Of a stretch of DNA of 64,000 nucleotides, positions 24,939-37,210 are shown one piece after another; positions within the stretch are counted from its first letter, which is position 1; every line of letters starts with the position of its first letter. The stretch lies in NCBI GenBank assembly GCA_021613335.1, contig JAJTWR010000251.1, forward strand, positions 3,778,501-3,842,500. The letters run 5' to 3'. Origin of the DNA: Whitmania pigra. Lineage: Eukaryota > Annelida > Clitellata > Hirudinida > Haemopidae. Made by a program: the position numbers and the translations under genes. The notes under the pieces were generated by a model that saw nothing but the letters and a program-made list of their open reading frames with translations, was not told the DNA's origin and did no database searches.

Positions 24939-27270
24939 CTATTTATTGTCATTGTTAAATCTCATGAAAATCGCAGTTAATTTAGAGAGCTTGGAGATGA
25001 CCAGATCATATTGTTCCACATGACTCTTGAGATGGATTTCTGCAAAAATTATTTGTAATTTACGTTATCATACAGTTAATATTATATATATCGGGTTTTA
25101 AACGCTTATCTAACCTTCTCGACGATTGTAAAAGGTCATTGAAAACTCGTGTCCAGAGACACCTAATTAGTGTGAGGAACTTTATCCTGGATAGGAAGTA
25201 GAGTTGTTTAATATTATTCAGTTACTGGTAAAATTAGTTTGACAAGTGTCAAGTTGCAAATAAAGTTGTAGACTAATCATTTTAATTAATCCTTCCAATA
25301 GGAAATCTTTAAGAGAGAATCATTGTTTGGGGTCGTTTGCATAACAACTTTTTAAGTATGTGAGTAACATAAAATTCAAAGTCTTCAGATGTCAGGTTAC
25401 TAAGTTGTTTCTAGAAAAAAAATCAATTGAATCATGTAATACATGGCCATGTTGATATGCTCAGAGGTGAACCATTTTCTCCGGCTTGCCAGAATGTGGT
25501 GATATTTTTTCTTGTCGATGAATGGTTTGTCGGTCATTCTGGGGCTGGTCCTTGAAGCCTAGAAAAATTTTGTTTAGCAATAGCATTCTCACAAAGTATA
25601 TTTTGGTTTGTAGTTGCATCTGTTTTTCATTTTAAACTACAGCAGTTTGGCACTTACCCTTCTTCCACTTGCCACCAACTGCACAACTCCATATGTGACT
25701 GGCTGTATATCAGATGCCTGAAACATGGAAATTAAATGATTGCTTTCCATGACTTTTAATTTTAAAATGTTAAAATATCACTTGGTTCACATTTGTTTAT
25801 TTTGCATTCATCTTGATTGTCTCATCAATTTGTAACATGTCCTGAAGTTGATAACAAAATTGAAAAACATTTGGCAAGGAAGAAATGCAACATGATTGTG
25901 ATACATACTAAAATATTTACTTAGACATTTTGAATGCCTTATGTAACCAAACCAACAATGCAATTATCCTGCTACTGAATATATAGAACCAATATCAAGA
26001 ATGCTCCCTGGCAGTGCGGACTAGGTTCCGAACACCCCACATCATGATCATTACCATCACCGACACGATAACACATGTATCATTACATAAGCTAAATTTT
26101 AGTAAATAAAAATGCTTGCCTTTTCCTGCACATTAAGTTCTGTCAAGAATGTCTCTTGCCTGGTGAGATTCATTTTCTGTGAAACCAAAATTAATGATGG
26201 GATTATTTTATAAATTAATTATCTGTAGCTGCTAGAGATATCACCTTCTTCTTAGGTTCAGGACCATCATCAGCAATAACAATGTCATCATCATCCTCTG
26301 TCTTAGACTGTATGCAATAATCAATATGTATAATGCACTAAATTATTTCAAGAATAAATCTTACCAGTTCAAAATCCATTGGAGATATAATATCATTTAC
26401 ATAAATGGATTTGGAGCTCTTATTTTTTCTGCCTCTGCAAACTTCTTTGGCAATTTTTCCAATGGCTTTTACACATGCTTGTCATGAACATAAATGTGTT
26501 ATAATCATTGAATTGAGAAAAATACTTCTTAGCTTTACTGTGCTGGGCTCCAGGCCTGAAGTTTCACAAAATCTATCAAGGAGCCCTCTGTTTAAGTCTC
26601 TGTAATTTATTATAAAATCATCCAGTCTTGAATGGATCACCAAGTTCCTGTTATTCTTGAGGATCCATTGGCTTTTTTCCTTGGGTTCTATTGTCTTTTG
26701 TGTAGGTCTTCATTATAATTATTATATAATTACTAACAAGTTATAACTCAGTTAGAAACATTCTAGTCAAAAACCTGATTGGAACTACTTCTGTGGCGAT
26801 TATATATTTCGGATAAACTCTGGTATGGTTTACCAGTTCCATGTCACCCAAGGTCTCCTTAAATATTATATTATGTTACATTTGTGGTTGTCGTATAACA
26901 TTCAATATACTAACACTGCATCAAGTTTGTCCAAAATGGCAGAGTTGGCACAAAGTTCTTACAAAATTTGGCCATGAAATTAGAATGATAAAATCTATTT
27001 GCTTTTGCTCCAGAATTTACCAATTCTGCACGATCCATTTCACGTAAAAAATGTGGAATGAATTCAGAGTAGTATAATTGATGCTGAAATAGAATTATGA
27101 TTGAACATGGAATATAGTTATAATCAATTACATTTTATTGCGTTCATATCCACATATATAACAAGACTACCACACTCTCTACAATTCTTCATTGAAATTC
27201 CCTTTTCTTTGAACTGTTGGTTCAACTTCCTATTAGGTTGACATTGTGCGCATTCAGATTTCACGAGTAA
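24939..27270 (-). CDS. Unrecognised multi-exon protein gene (exon chain approximate)
   Basis: Several minus-strand blocks with good splice sites read as protein. In order: a CxxC...CxxC zinc-ribbon-like piece near 27250-27125 (CAQC, then CREC); a block near 27085-27000 (YYSEFIPHFLREMDRAEL); 26860-26775 (MELVNHTRVYPKYIIATEVV); 26690-26535 (LDDFIINYRDLNRGLLDRFC); 26490-26365 (KAIGKIAKEVCRGRKNKSSK, then ISPMDFEL); an acidic exon near 26310-26245 (TEDDDDIVIADDGPEPKKK); 26180-26120; 25720-25660; 25558 to about 25445 (KWFTSEHINMAMYYM); and a final exon 25039-24939 ending at a TAG. Not every junction keeps phase in my reading, so at least one exon is missing or misjudged. The acidic stretch and KKK suggest a nuclear protein, but I do not recognise the family and assign no function. 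Confidence 0.5.
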
Positions 27271-27479
27271 TCATTTTAAAACAAAGATCAAGTATTAGTT
27301 AGCAAATCAAATACTTCAAAGGACGGGAAGCCCGCCTAAGCAAGGAAGCTACTTTATGAACTTACTCTTATATGATAACTACGAATCTAATTGCTTATGG
27401 TCTATTTACGACCGTGGCTTCCAAATTGGATTTCATCAAAGACATAATATCGGAAGCTTAGTTCATTTTCGACATAATA

Positions 27480-28020
27480 AAATGCAAGCATGTAAATACT
27501 AGCGTTCGAGGATTGGGATGTTTTGGTATTTATGCAGATCCATAAGCGAATATGTTTACAAAACAAAGTTGAAATCTTAAGGAACATTTTGATGCACATT
27601 TATTTGATCAGTCTAAACTTCCTGATTATTGAGTAAAAGAACTCGTACGGCAATTAAATACTGGAAGGACTTCCGCTTAAGATGTCTCGCGATATTTTAA
27701 GCACTTATGTTGTTCCCAAAATTTATCAGCTAATAAGGTATACATATTTGGAAAGTAGAAATCTTAACGAACATTTTGATGCACATTTCGTCAGTCGTAA
27801 AGACGTGGTTACTGAGTAAGAAGACTTGCAAAACATTCCATTAATGGAAGGACTTCCGCTTAAGATGTCTCGCGATATTTTAAGCACTTATGTTGTTCCA
27901 CATCTTTTTCGGCTAATAAGATATACATATTTGGAAAGTAAAAATCTTAATGAGCATTTTGATGCACATTTCGTCAGTTGTAAAGTCGTAGTTACTGAGT
28001 AAAAAGACTTTTGAACGAAT
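27480..28020. repeat. About 185-bp tandem repeat, three partial units
   Basis: The motif CTTAA(G/C/T)G(A/G)(A/G)CATTTTGATGC recurs at 27576, 27763 and 27946, and GGAAGGACTTCCGCTTAAGA at 27663 and 27846. The spacing is 183-187 bp. The unit has no coding potential that I can see. It ends just before the right arm of the inverted repeat. Confidence 0.88.
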
Positions 28021-28069
28021 TCCTCAAATTTCTAATAATTTAAAAAATTTTAAAATCTTCCGTCAATTG

Positions 28070-28225
28070 ATTTATAAACATTTTTGAAAAGCATTTGAAA
28101 CGTAGTTTCCAAATATTATAATTTAAAATTTCTCATTAGAAATTAAATTTAAGTGTCTGCTAACTTCAGCTACGTTAAAGACTAGGTTTTTACCATGATA
28201 TAAGTGTCTGCTGGCGGAAGACAAG
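28070..28225 (-). repeat. Right arm of the 150-bp inverted repeat
   Basis: The reverse complement of this segment begins CTTGTCTTCCGCCAGCAGAC and matches 24473-24640 along its length with scattered substitutions, indicating an old but clear pair. From 28226 to 28712 the sequence is AT-rich; nothing else is seen there apart from the presumed Fcf2 promoter. Confidence 0.85.
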
Positions 28226-28712
28226 TTAAAATTTGGCGATCATGAAGTGTTTACATTTTAAGAAACACGAGTATAATTTAAAAAAATCTAACCTTTAACA
28301 AAGGTAACACTAGTAAGCTAAGCATATTTAATGCTAGTGATTGTATAACATCGTAATAATGTAATTTTATTCGACTTTATGAATTACTCATTAGTCACGT
28401 ATTGGAGAGATATCCACATGAAACTTTTTTGAGTCTTTAAAATTATTTTAAAATGGTAATCCAATTAAGTCCTTTTCAAAAAAAATGTTTTGGAAATTTT
28501 ACTTAAAAGAATAAATCTCAAAACTGTAGATTGAATTTTGATTAAATAACTAATCCAATTAATTTAAATTATTAAAATTTTTGTTATTAAAAAACTGATT
28601 CAGATTTAAGTTCACCGCAGTAAAAAAATTTTGATTTTTCAGTGCTGTTGAAACGAAACGAAAATGCGGCGATATTTGCTGTCGATAATAAAGACATAAA
28701 CAACGTAAGGCG

Positions 28713-30745
28713 ATGACCACAGTGTTGGAGCATTATGCCTCCCTGGCAAGCGAAGCTATAAAGGAAAAATTAAAAGAACTTAGAGCCAATATTTTGAACG
28801 AGTAGGTATCTGGCAACAACGAGCCACTGATTATAAATTGTTTAAGTGTTCAAATTCAATAATCAAAAAGCTATTAACATAGCTCTTTTTACATAGAAAC
28901 TTTTACATTCCTTGTGCGATGTTTTGAATGGCTTCCATTTTTAGCGACGCGACTGATTCGCTTGCACTTAACGGAGATCAAGATGATAGAATGGAGGTTG
29001 ATGGAGATGTGGCTCTAAAGTGAGTAAAATATTTTGATGTGTTTTTTTGTCTTTCATAGCGCGGTATGGTTTATGAATGAAGTGATTTTTATCGATACAT
29101 TGTAAGTAAATTTTGTAAATCAATTAAGTCCATTAAACTTTGATTAAAACGTGAATTAAGGGTTTGATTTGAGGTGGTATCTTTTAGATGCCAATGGTAT
29201 TGTTAATTTGAATTTTATTTCTAAATAAGTGTTGGATGTTATCAGCCACATTTCTTTAAAAATTCTAATACAAATGATGATAGCCATTCTAATGAACTTC
29301 AAAAATAATTGAAATATGAAGATAAAAAGACTGATTCCTCAAATAAAAGAATTTATCTTCAATTGATAAGAGTGATTGCTTATGAAAAAGGTATATCATG
29401 TCAAAAGTTATTAATTTTTGCAGGACAAAGCTTTCCTCCTCGTTGCAGTGCAAGGAGATAAACACAGATGTGCTGGACTCAGTCGTATGCAAAACGGTTC
29501 GTTAAAAAGACTCTTGTTTTAACTAAATTAATGTGAGTTTTAGTTATTTGATTAATGTTTATCTTTATCATTTCCTCATTTAATGCAACTATGCTACATG
29601 ATTTTTAACGAACTGGAATAATAAGTTTGATCATAATCTGAACTAACTTGTAGGCAATGCCCTCATCACTGGCCTTGCAACCTGGATTTGAGAAGTTGGA
29701 TCAATTGCCAAATAAATTGAGCAAGAGGCAGGAGAAGAAACAGAAAAGAGTGAGTTGCTAATTATTAGCCAATTTAAATGTTTTAGCATTTCTTTCACCT
29801 TTTATTTTCAGTGATAAATTTTAAACTGATAATATATCAAGTGCAAGTCATTAAATTTGCCCTGTTATGTAGGATTTATTCATTTAGACCTTCACTGCAG
29901 ACCAAAATTAGTGAGATATTATTTAACAAATATTACGTTGCAATCCAAGATTGAGAAATCCAAGACAAAGGGCAAGGACTGGTTCAACATGCCAGCAACC
30001 GAACAAACTGAGGAGAACTTGAATGAATTGAAGATCATCCAAATGAGAGGAATCCTTGACTCAAAGACATTCTATAAGAGGACCGAGAACAGGCCTGGAG
30101 TCCTGCCAAAATTCTTTCAGGTATAACATCGTTTTTATTGATTTGATAGAATATTCTTTGAAAGTACATCTGATTTTGTAAAGATTGTATTTCGAAAGTA
30201 ATTGTAAGGTGCTGTTACTTTCAGTGATTATTCTTAAATTTATCCATTTAAGCTTGCTTTGTAACTAATTGCTATTTCTAATACCTTTATTAAGTATTAT
30301 ATTTAATTAATTAAAAATCTGGTATTTATTAGTCAAAAATAAGTTTATAGGAGATATATAATTATATATGTATAAAATATAAATTATATTAATATTAATT
30401 ACTATTAATATTAAACAAATATATAGAATTGCATGACTAATAATATTTTTTTTAGATAAATTTAACATATTTATTAACATAAAATAAACATACTTATTAT
30501 TACAAACTAATTATCTGTTTTAATTGTATGACTTGAATGATTTTTTCATCCAGAGCGGTACAGTTGTTGAAGCTCCTGCAGACTATTACAGCAGTCGCAT
30601 ACCAAAGAAACAACGAAAGAAGACTTTGGTCGATGAACTTTTGGCGGACGTGGAATTCCAAAAGTACAGGAAGAGGAAGTATGCTGAAGTTGCAAGCAAG
30701 ACCCAAGGACACAAGAAATTCAAAAAGAATAAGAAGACTGACTGA
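28713..30745 (+). CDS. DNTTIP2: Fcf2 / DNTTIP2 pre-rRNA processing protein
   Basis: Six exons join in phase (28713-28801, 28945-29019, 29424-29496, 29654-29749, 29950-30120, 30554-30745) to 231 residues. The C-terminal Fcf2 domain is clear: GKDWFNMPATEQTEENLNEL, IIQMRGILDSKTFYKR, LPKFFQ, GTVVEAPADYYSSRIPKKQR and LVDELLADVEFQKYRKRKY. Family knowledge: this is a nucleolar factor of the small-subunit processome needed for early 35S/47S pre-rRNA cleavages and 18S rRNA production. The protein is short, close to yeast Fcf2 and far shorter than human DNTTIP2, which carries a long acidic N-terminus; here only a small acidic patch (DQDDRMEVDGD) is present. The C-terminus is strongly basic (KKFKKNKKTD), suiting nucleolar localisation. 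Confidence 0.92.
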
Positions 30746-31566
30746 TTTTGAGACTCATGTTTTTGTTTCACCATTAAAAAGATTTTATTTGAACTGTGTT
30801 TATTCGAATTGTGTTTGATCTGGATGACCTTGATTGGGGACATCTTTTATTGTCGACCCAAGAAACTTCTGTAACGTTGGCAGTGGGGAGGAGAGCTAGG
30901 GTTGATAAAGAAATTTCAGTGCCTTTTAAATTTATTTAAGTCCATTGCTACCTAGCAAATGTATGCCTATTTAATTTGTTTGTGTTTATTTCATTCTTTA
31001 ACTTCTTTCTGAATGCCCATAAATAATGGGCATAACGCAATGGAATAGGCTAATGTCGATTTACAAGGTCTAAATAAATGGAGTTTCTTAAGAGATCAAT
31101 GATTTGTTTTGATGCAGAAACAAGTAATGCAGGATGTCTTATTTACGATATTTTCCGATTTCGTCACGCGATGAAAATCATTTTTGAGAATTTTACTATT
31201 ACATCTGAACCTAAAGTTACAATCTTCAAAGATTTCGAAGAGGGATCTTAAATTGGCCATAGCTGATATCGGATAGTTTCTGATTTGAGAAAAATTCCCT
31301 CAGTACCCTATGCGGTTCGAATTTGAATTTGTCAACCACGAGATGTATATAGAGAGTTCCTGAATCATATTTCTCGGGGTAATTCCCAAGAAGTTTCAAG
31401 CCCATGACTAGACTAGACTTTATGGCTACATGAGACTATATAGTCCGTGTCCCAATTCAAAAAGTTAACAGGACAAATAAGACGATTAGAGTCATTTTTA
31501 TTGATATTCAAAAAAATTATTCCACATTCTTATTATCCAACGGAACAAAATCTGGCAAAAACTTTT
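30746..31566. other. Intergenic, nothing recognised
   Basis: Convergent 3' ends of Fcf2 (+) and PROPPIN copy 1 (-). A short palindrome ATGCCCATAAATAATGGGCAT lies at about 31014-31034. I see no gene or named repeat. Confidence 0.6.
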
Positions 31567-33398
31567 CTATTGGCCAATTGAACTGAAATTTGAATGATAG
31601 GCACATTAGGCGTGCAATATCTATAATTGGTTAATAAACTAGCAAATTACCTGAACATGGTTGACACTTTTCCGTCATCGTCAAAGTTGTAAATGGAGAT
31701 GTTGCCATCTTCAGTGTAGACGGCAACGCACATGACGTCGTTGATTCTGAATAAGAACATGAAATTGACTATTATTGCTTAAAAACTTAAGTCAACTATT
31801 CATATTCGATTAGTACCTGGCCACAACGGAAATATTCCTTATGTTTTCACCATCCAGTCTGATCTTCAAAAAGGATCTGACTTGAGTACAAGCTTCGTAC
31901 AATGGTTTGGTCATGTAGCTCGGAGAAGCCACTACTTCTCCCGTAGTCAAATCTTGAATGGCTTTAGTTTTGCGAGGGCTGTGAATTACGAATTTGAATT
32001 TAAATATTTAAAAAATTTAACTAAATCTATCTTCAAATGTATATAAAAAGATATGTGTAAAAGTGTGTAAACTCACTCGATTAACAATTCTGCTGAAGGA
32101 GCCAGAAAGTAATTAAAAGACGATTTGATTGCTTCCCCTAGGTATTCTACCCAGCCCTGATCTTCTGATCTGCAGAGAAAGTTGAAAAAATCTTTACATT
32201 TCTATACAAAATGATGGATATATTAAGTTTCCTAATTACTTGTGCCAGGGAAGGTCGTATTTGAACACATGAACAGTACCAGTGCTGCCAGAAGAGACGA
32301 GGAAATTCGAATCTCGACTGAAGGACAAGGAGTAAATGTCAGCAGTCCTGCAAAAAGTGCATCAAAACATTAGTAATCCACCTCCAATTATGTGCAAAAA
32401 CAAAAACTAAACCTTTGAATTCCTCTTCTGAATTCGAACAAATTGGTTCCACTCGGAATGGATATTAGTCTAATAACAGTTCCCTAAAACAAACAGATTG
32501 TTTAGCGATCTTGTTTCAGAAAAGCTGAATTAATGGTTTTACCTTTGAGGAGGCTGTTGCCAAGACTTGCTCTGACGGATGAAAAGCTAGACTAACAACA
32601 GCACTGTTGTGGGCTCTAATTGTGAGCTTGCGCTGTACCATGGTAAAATTATTAAATAAGAAAAATAGCCAAAATTTTACATGTCAAGCTTTATTATTGT
32701 ACGAACCTTAATTGAAACTTCGCATATCTTGACATCCCCAACCATTTCACAGCAGGGATAAGCCAAATAACTTGCATTTCCACCGCCTTGGGACAAGACA
32801 AATAGGTTTCTGATGTTTGTTAAAGCCCATCCAATCTTGTGCAGCGGACTGTATTTCACCATGTCGTGCACAATCGCTTCCTCAGCACAACCAACTACCA
32901 AAAACTGAGATTAAAATACGTTATTATTTACAAATAAATAATTATAATATTTACTCATAACTTTACTTACATATCTGTTGGAATCAATACCAAGCACGCA
33001 AGTATCAAAATGTAGGGTTTTGAATGGTAAATTGCTTTTGAGAAACTCCAGTTTCTTCGGGGAGGATTTACCCACGACACCAATAACTTGTGTACCATAT
33101 AACTGCTCGATTATGCACGGAGATTTTATTTCTAAAACGACGCAAGTAGAAACAATGTAAACACCTGTTAAATAAAAAGTACATTGCAAAAGATTTACCG
33201 ATTTCTGCGATTTTCTTAAAATCTTGCAGCCTAAAGATCTTTGCGACCTTATCAGTGCCAATCATGAGAGATCTGCAATTGTTCATGGAAGATTTTAAAT
33301 TAGCTTAAAGGCGATATTCTACCAAAAATTCTCGAAACGTACGTATTGTCACGGCTGAACTTGACAATCGTCAAACCGGCATCAACTTCTCTAAGCAT
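31567..33398 (-). CDS. PROPPIN (WIPI/Atg18 family), tandem copy 1
   Basis: Eleven or so coding exons splice to roughly 390 residues with a seven-bladed beta-propeller signature. Readable steps: start MLREVDAGLTIVKF (33398), KVAKIFRLQDFKKIAEI, IIEQLYGTQVIGVVGKSSP, LAYPCCEMVGDVKICEV, TIRAHNSAVVSLAFHPSEQV, GTVIRLISIPSG, then LFEFRRGIQR (about 32430) and NFLVSSGSTGTVHVFKY. FRRG is the phosphoinositide-binding motif; PROPPINs bind PI3P and PI(3,5)P2 on autophagosomal or endosomal membranes. The C-terminal exon, read in the phase used by copies 2 and 3, stops after SSIGQ; another frame would give a 21-residue tail. A further 5' exon is possible because sequence similarity with copy 2 extends about eight codons before this Met. 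Confidence 0.88.
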
Positions 33399-34901
33399 CT
33401 CTATGTGTTTCAAATCACTGGCTATAATTAATACACGATGAATTTTGTAATTCGCTCGCGATGTATACACTAGAAAAAGATTTTAATGCTTTTTCCGAAT
33501 GGTTAAATATATTTTTACAATCCATTGTAACTTTTTAAACTTTATAAAAAGTCAAACTCACCTGTAATACATAGAAAATACATAGAAAATAACTTAACAA
33601 AATAATAATTAGATATTTAATTAAAAAGTGTGTCAAATGGAAAGATAGAATAATAATTTTATAGATGTAATAATTTTTAGAGGTAAATATATTAAAAAAT
33701 GATTCTTCAAGATAGCGACTCATGTGACACACCATTGAATTTGCGTATTAACGAAGTGCAAATGTCGATTGTAAGATGCTTTCATTTCCTGATCCCAACT
33801 TTCATCGATCTTATACGATGTAAGATTGTTCTTCCAATGCGGGGGTGGGGAATTGATTGTATTCCACAGTATAAGTGTAAAAGAATAAATTTTATTGGTT
33901 GCTAAATAATTCCTGAACAGGATCGAAGTAGAAAGAAATTTGAGAGCATGATGAAATTAACATGACATAAAACGCTGTCTATTAAACAACTTGCGCTGCA
34001 AAAGAAATGCTAAAAAGGCTGATAAGTACACTCAGTCCAATATACATGAGAAGTACCCATTTTTTGACGACTAACTAATTAATTTTTATTGTTATTATTG
34101 ACTTTTGGCATTTACTTCCTCTCTCTTTCGGTTTCTGCAAAAACACATTATTGGGATTTTTTACTAAGTTTGAAAACAATACTTCACCAAATTTAAAATA
34201 ATAATAATACTAGTTTATTTATATGGCGCCTGAAGCGTCATTAATATAAAATACAACTTTGGAAGCATTATTTACATAACAAATTTGAGTAATTTTCATA
34301 GCATATTAGTTGAGATCATGGACGCCATTTCAGCTTTTTCCAAGGGTGGCAAACCCTTGCACAGCTTAAGGAGGTGACATTTTTGCTTCAAACCCTCGCC
34401 GTTGCCCCCTCCCCACCCTAAATTATGTTTCTGGGTGAGATGTCGTCAAAAGATGGATACAGCTATTTAATAATACTTCTATTTGCTTCTATTTATTTCA
34501 ATGATAGTTCATTTACTGGTAAACTTTTTGGGGTAGGACTTCCAATCATTCAATTGTTAATCAAATGCAAAACAACTTCTTTTGAAGGAGAAATATGTGA
34601 TTATTGTAACGAATAATTATCTTCATTATCTAAATAATTTCCGTATTTAACATATTCACAGAATTTTTCCCTTTCCTAATCATGATTTTGAATTGATTCG
34701 TATATTCTCGTGATCGAATTAATAAAGAGAAAACAATTCAAAAAATATTTGTCCCTTAAAAACTTCGCTTTGCCTTCAGACCAACAACTATTATAGCACT
34801 GTTTTTAAGGATCTAGGGCATAATAACAGCTTCTGTTATTTGTATTATAAATTCTCAAATAAGTACACAAATAATAAACAAAATATTTGTTCATGCAAAT
34901 T
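33399..34901. other. Intergenic with a SINE tail fragment
   Basis: A possible upstream exon of PROPPIN copy 1 ends at a donor near 33557 (ATTACAG|GTGAGT), but it is weakly supported. At about 34205-34250, TAGTTTATTTATATGGCGCC matches the reverse complement of the SINE 3' tail seen at 4935. The rest holds no convincing gene. Confidence 0.5.
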
Positions 34902-37210
34902 TCATTGATTACAAATTGATGATTTCAAGGTTTGAAGTTTGATAAGCAAATTTCCAAATTCCAACACAACTTTCCTTAATGAATATGGATCCTGAAAATT
35001 AAAATTTTATATTTTATAAATTACTTTTATGAATAATTAAATATAAATATTTTAAATTGACTCACCCTTAGTTCCATTTCATCGAATTGTTTGTTTTCAA
35101 CGCAAGCTTTTTCGTATAAATGATAGTTTTCAATGAAAATCATTTGAATCTTGAGACTAAAACAAATAAAATCTTATGAGAGCTAACAGCATATGTTTCT
35201 ACATAACATGTAGCTGCCATACATAAATGAATACAAAAGCCTACCTGAAGTATACAGGGTAAGTGTCCCTTTTTTCACATACGTCACAAACTGCAATCCT
35301 AATCGTCTCGTGTTGAATCAATAAGGTATAACTCGCAGATTCATTTGGATATGATTCCTTGAAACGTGATTCAGTGTTAAACTTTACAAAATAGAAGTCA
35401 TTTTTTTACATTTAGTTTATAAAATTTCTTATTTACCTTCCGCTGTCCGTATGGAATAGGTTTCATGAGTGATTGAATGGATAATGCCAATCCATCGACG
35501 GTTATTTTTGGAGACCATGATTTATGTCTGTACATTCAAAAAGTAACTCACAGTTATAACGATACTTACATAGTACTCCTATTAATGCCTCTTATTTGCA
35601 ATTAATCAGATCAAAAAGAAACTAACAGAAATTAATATAAGTTAAAAATCTTACTCTAAAATGTCCAGACAAATATAGCCAGAGGCAAGTATTTCTAAGC
35701 CCATTCGAACGCAATGTTCTTGAGTTGTCAGGCATTTTACTTCAGGGGGTCTGTTTGGATAGCGGTCCTTTAATTCGATGCGGAAACGAAACATACCGCC
35801 ACTGTATGGTGTACCGTGAGGACCAATTATTAAGACATTCAGCTAAAAGTTAGAAAAGTTCAGAACTGAGAAGTTATATTGAGTAGTTCAATTAAAAATT
35901 AGTTGAATTTATATATCTCAATTCATTAAATAATAGGGCTGCAGATTATTGTGCGTTAACGATGATTTAACGCTTTATTTTTAAGAGTTAAAGTAATTAA
36001 TGCGACGATTAAATTATTTTATAATATTTTTAATTTTTAATATGTTTATTGAAAATTTTTTGACTGTGTCTTTTGCCTTGTTATTTCTTTGGAATCAAAC
36101 CCCCAACATTCTTATATATTTTTCATTCATTCATTTATATATCATCATAATACGTCTTCCCTTGCATATCATTAGAGCTGCAAACTCATTAATTTCATTT
36201 ATTAGTTGTTGTTACTTGACCTCATTGCAAAAAAAATGAAAGGTCATGTATGAATTTTTCTCTGATTGTGATAAGGAACCATTTGTGATGCATATGTGAT
36301 CAGAATAATTTGCTGCAGGAGGCTTTAGATCATTGTCGAGCTGATCCACAAATTGACAAAGCTTTTATGTAAAATGGAAAGATGCCAAAAGTGTGCATCA
36401 TAGCATGGCATTGATGCTAAGCTATCATTTAAATATCTAGCTTTTCCGACAGCCAGTGCCATGAGAACGGTTATTTCCTTTATCCGGGCATGTTGTGAAA
36501 AGCAATCGTGCCTCCATGTGTCCAGACAGCACACACAGACTCGATTGCCTCAACAACTGGCTGAATATGGACTAGTAAGTAACAACAAAATTATAAAATA
36601 CTATGTATGAATAACATTGATTTTTGTAATGTTATAAGGCCTATCCGGAAGTAAATTTAAATATAAAAATCTAATTAAAAATGCGTTACGATTAAAAAGC
36701 TATTTGATCTGCAGCCCTAGTAAATTATATTGTTACAACAACAGTGCCCCTAATTCTTGAATAAACCAAATCACAAGTTAATAATGGAGTAAGGAGAAAA
36801 TTAATAAAAAACGAACGATTTTTATATCATTCACATCTGGCAGACCAAATATTCCAGGAGGAGGATTGTTGACAATATCATTTATATCTCTGTGAAGACA
36901 ATTTATAATTAATTTATAAATCATAAATACCGATTATTTAAACACACCTTATTTATTCTGACTGACTAATCTAAAAATAGTATGGATATGTCTTAAAACT
37001 TAAGCCTATGTGCTTGTTAAGTTAAATTTGCAAGAATTTGAAAATAAATAATTATAGAATCACCTCATAAAAATAAATTTGAAAATAAAAGTTTGATGCA
37101 TCAGTGGAAATATGCAAATAAAATACCTACTTTTTAATTCGTAATATAGTGGAATGAGAGACAGCACTAGAAAAGCATATATCTTCCACGTCATTCTTCC
37201 TGTCTGACAT
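34902..37210 (-). CDS. UBE2Z-like ubiquitin-conjugating (E2) enzyme
   Basis: Seven exons: 37210-37131, about 36890-36815, about 35842-35654, about 35526-35440, about 35385-35246, about 35158-35067 and about 34989-34902. The fold of a class IV E2 is visible: LNVLIIGPHGTPYSGGMFRF, DRYPNRPPEVKCLTTQEH, the active-site Cys in GYICLDIL, then SWSPKITVDGLALSIQSLM, and a C-terminal helical tail (ESYPNESASYTLLIQHETIR, DPYSLRKVVLEFGNL). This order matches UBE2Z/USE1, which takes ubiquitin or FAT10 from UBA6. The usual HPN/NPN Asn before the Cys is not evident; the site reads VRMGLEILASGYICL. The protein is about 220 residues, shorter than human UBE2Z. The donor ATC|GTTCGT after exon 2 is weak and should be tested. 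Confidence 0.85.
35935..36719. mobile_element. DNA-transposon remnant in a UBE2Z-like intron
   Basis: Bounded by TAGGGCTGCAGATTA on the left and TGATCTGCAGCCCTA on the right, an inverted terminal pair. GCGTTA motifs lie just inside both ends. The interior has a short minus-strand reading (36534-36325) with no clear family. I find no unambiguous target duplication. Confidence 0.5.

Noticed and set aside
33535..33735. Hydrophobic N-terminal exon for PROPPIN copy 1
   Set aside because: Only the donor is convincing; the peptide is an AT-rich hydrophobic run unlike WIPI N-termini, and phase in that frame does not fit.
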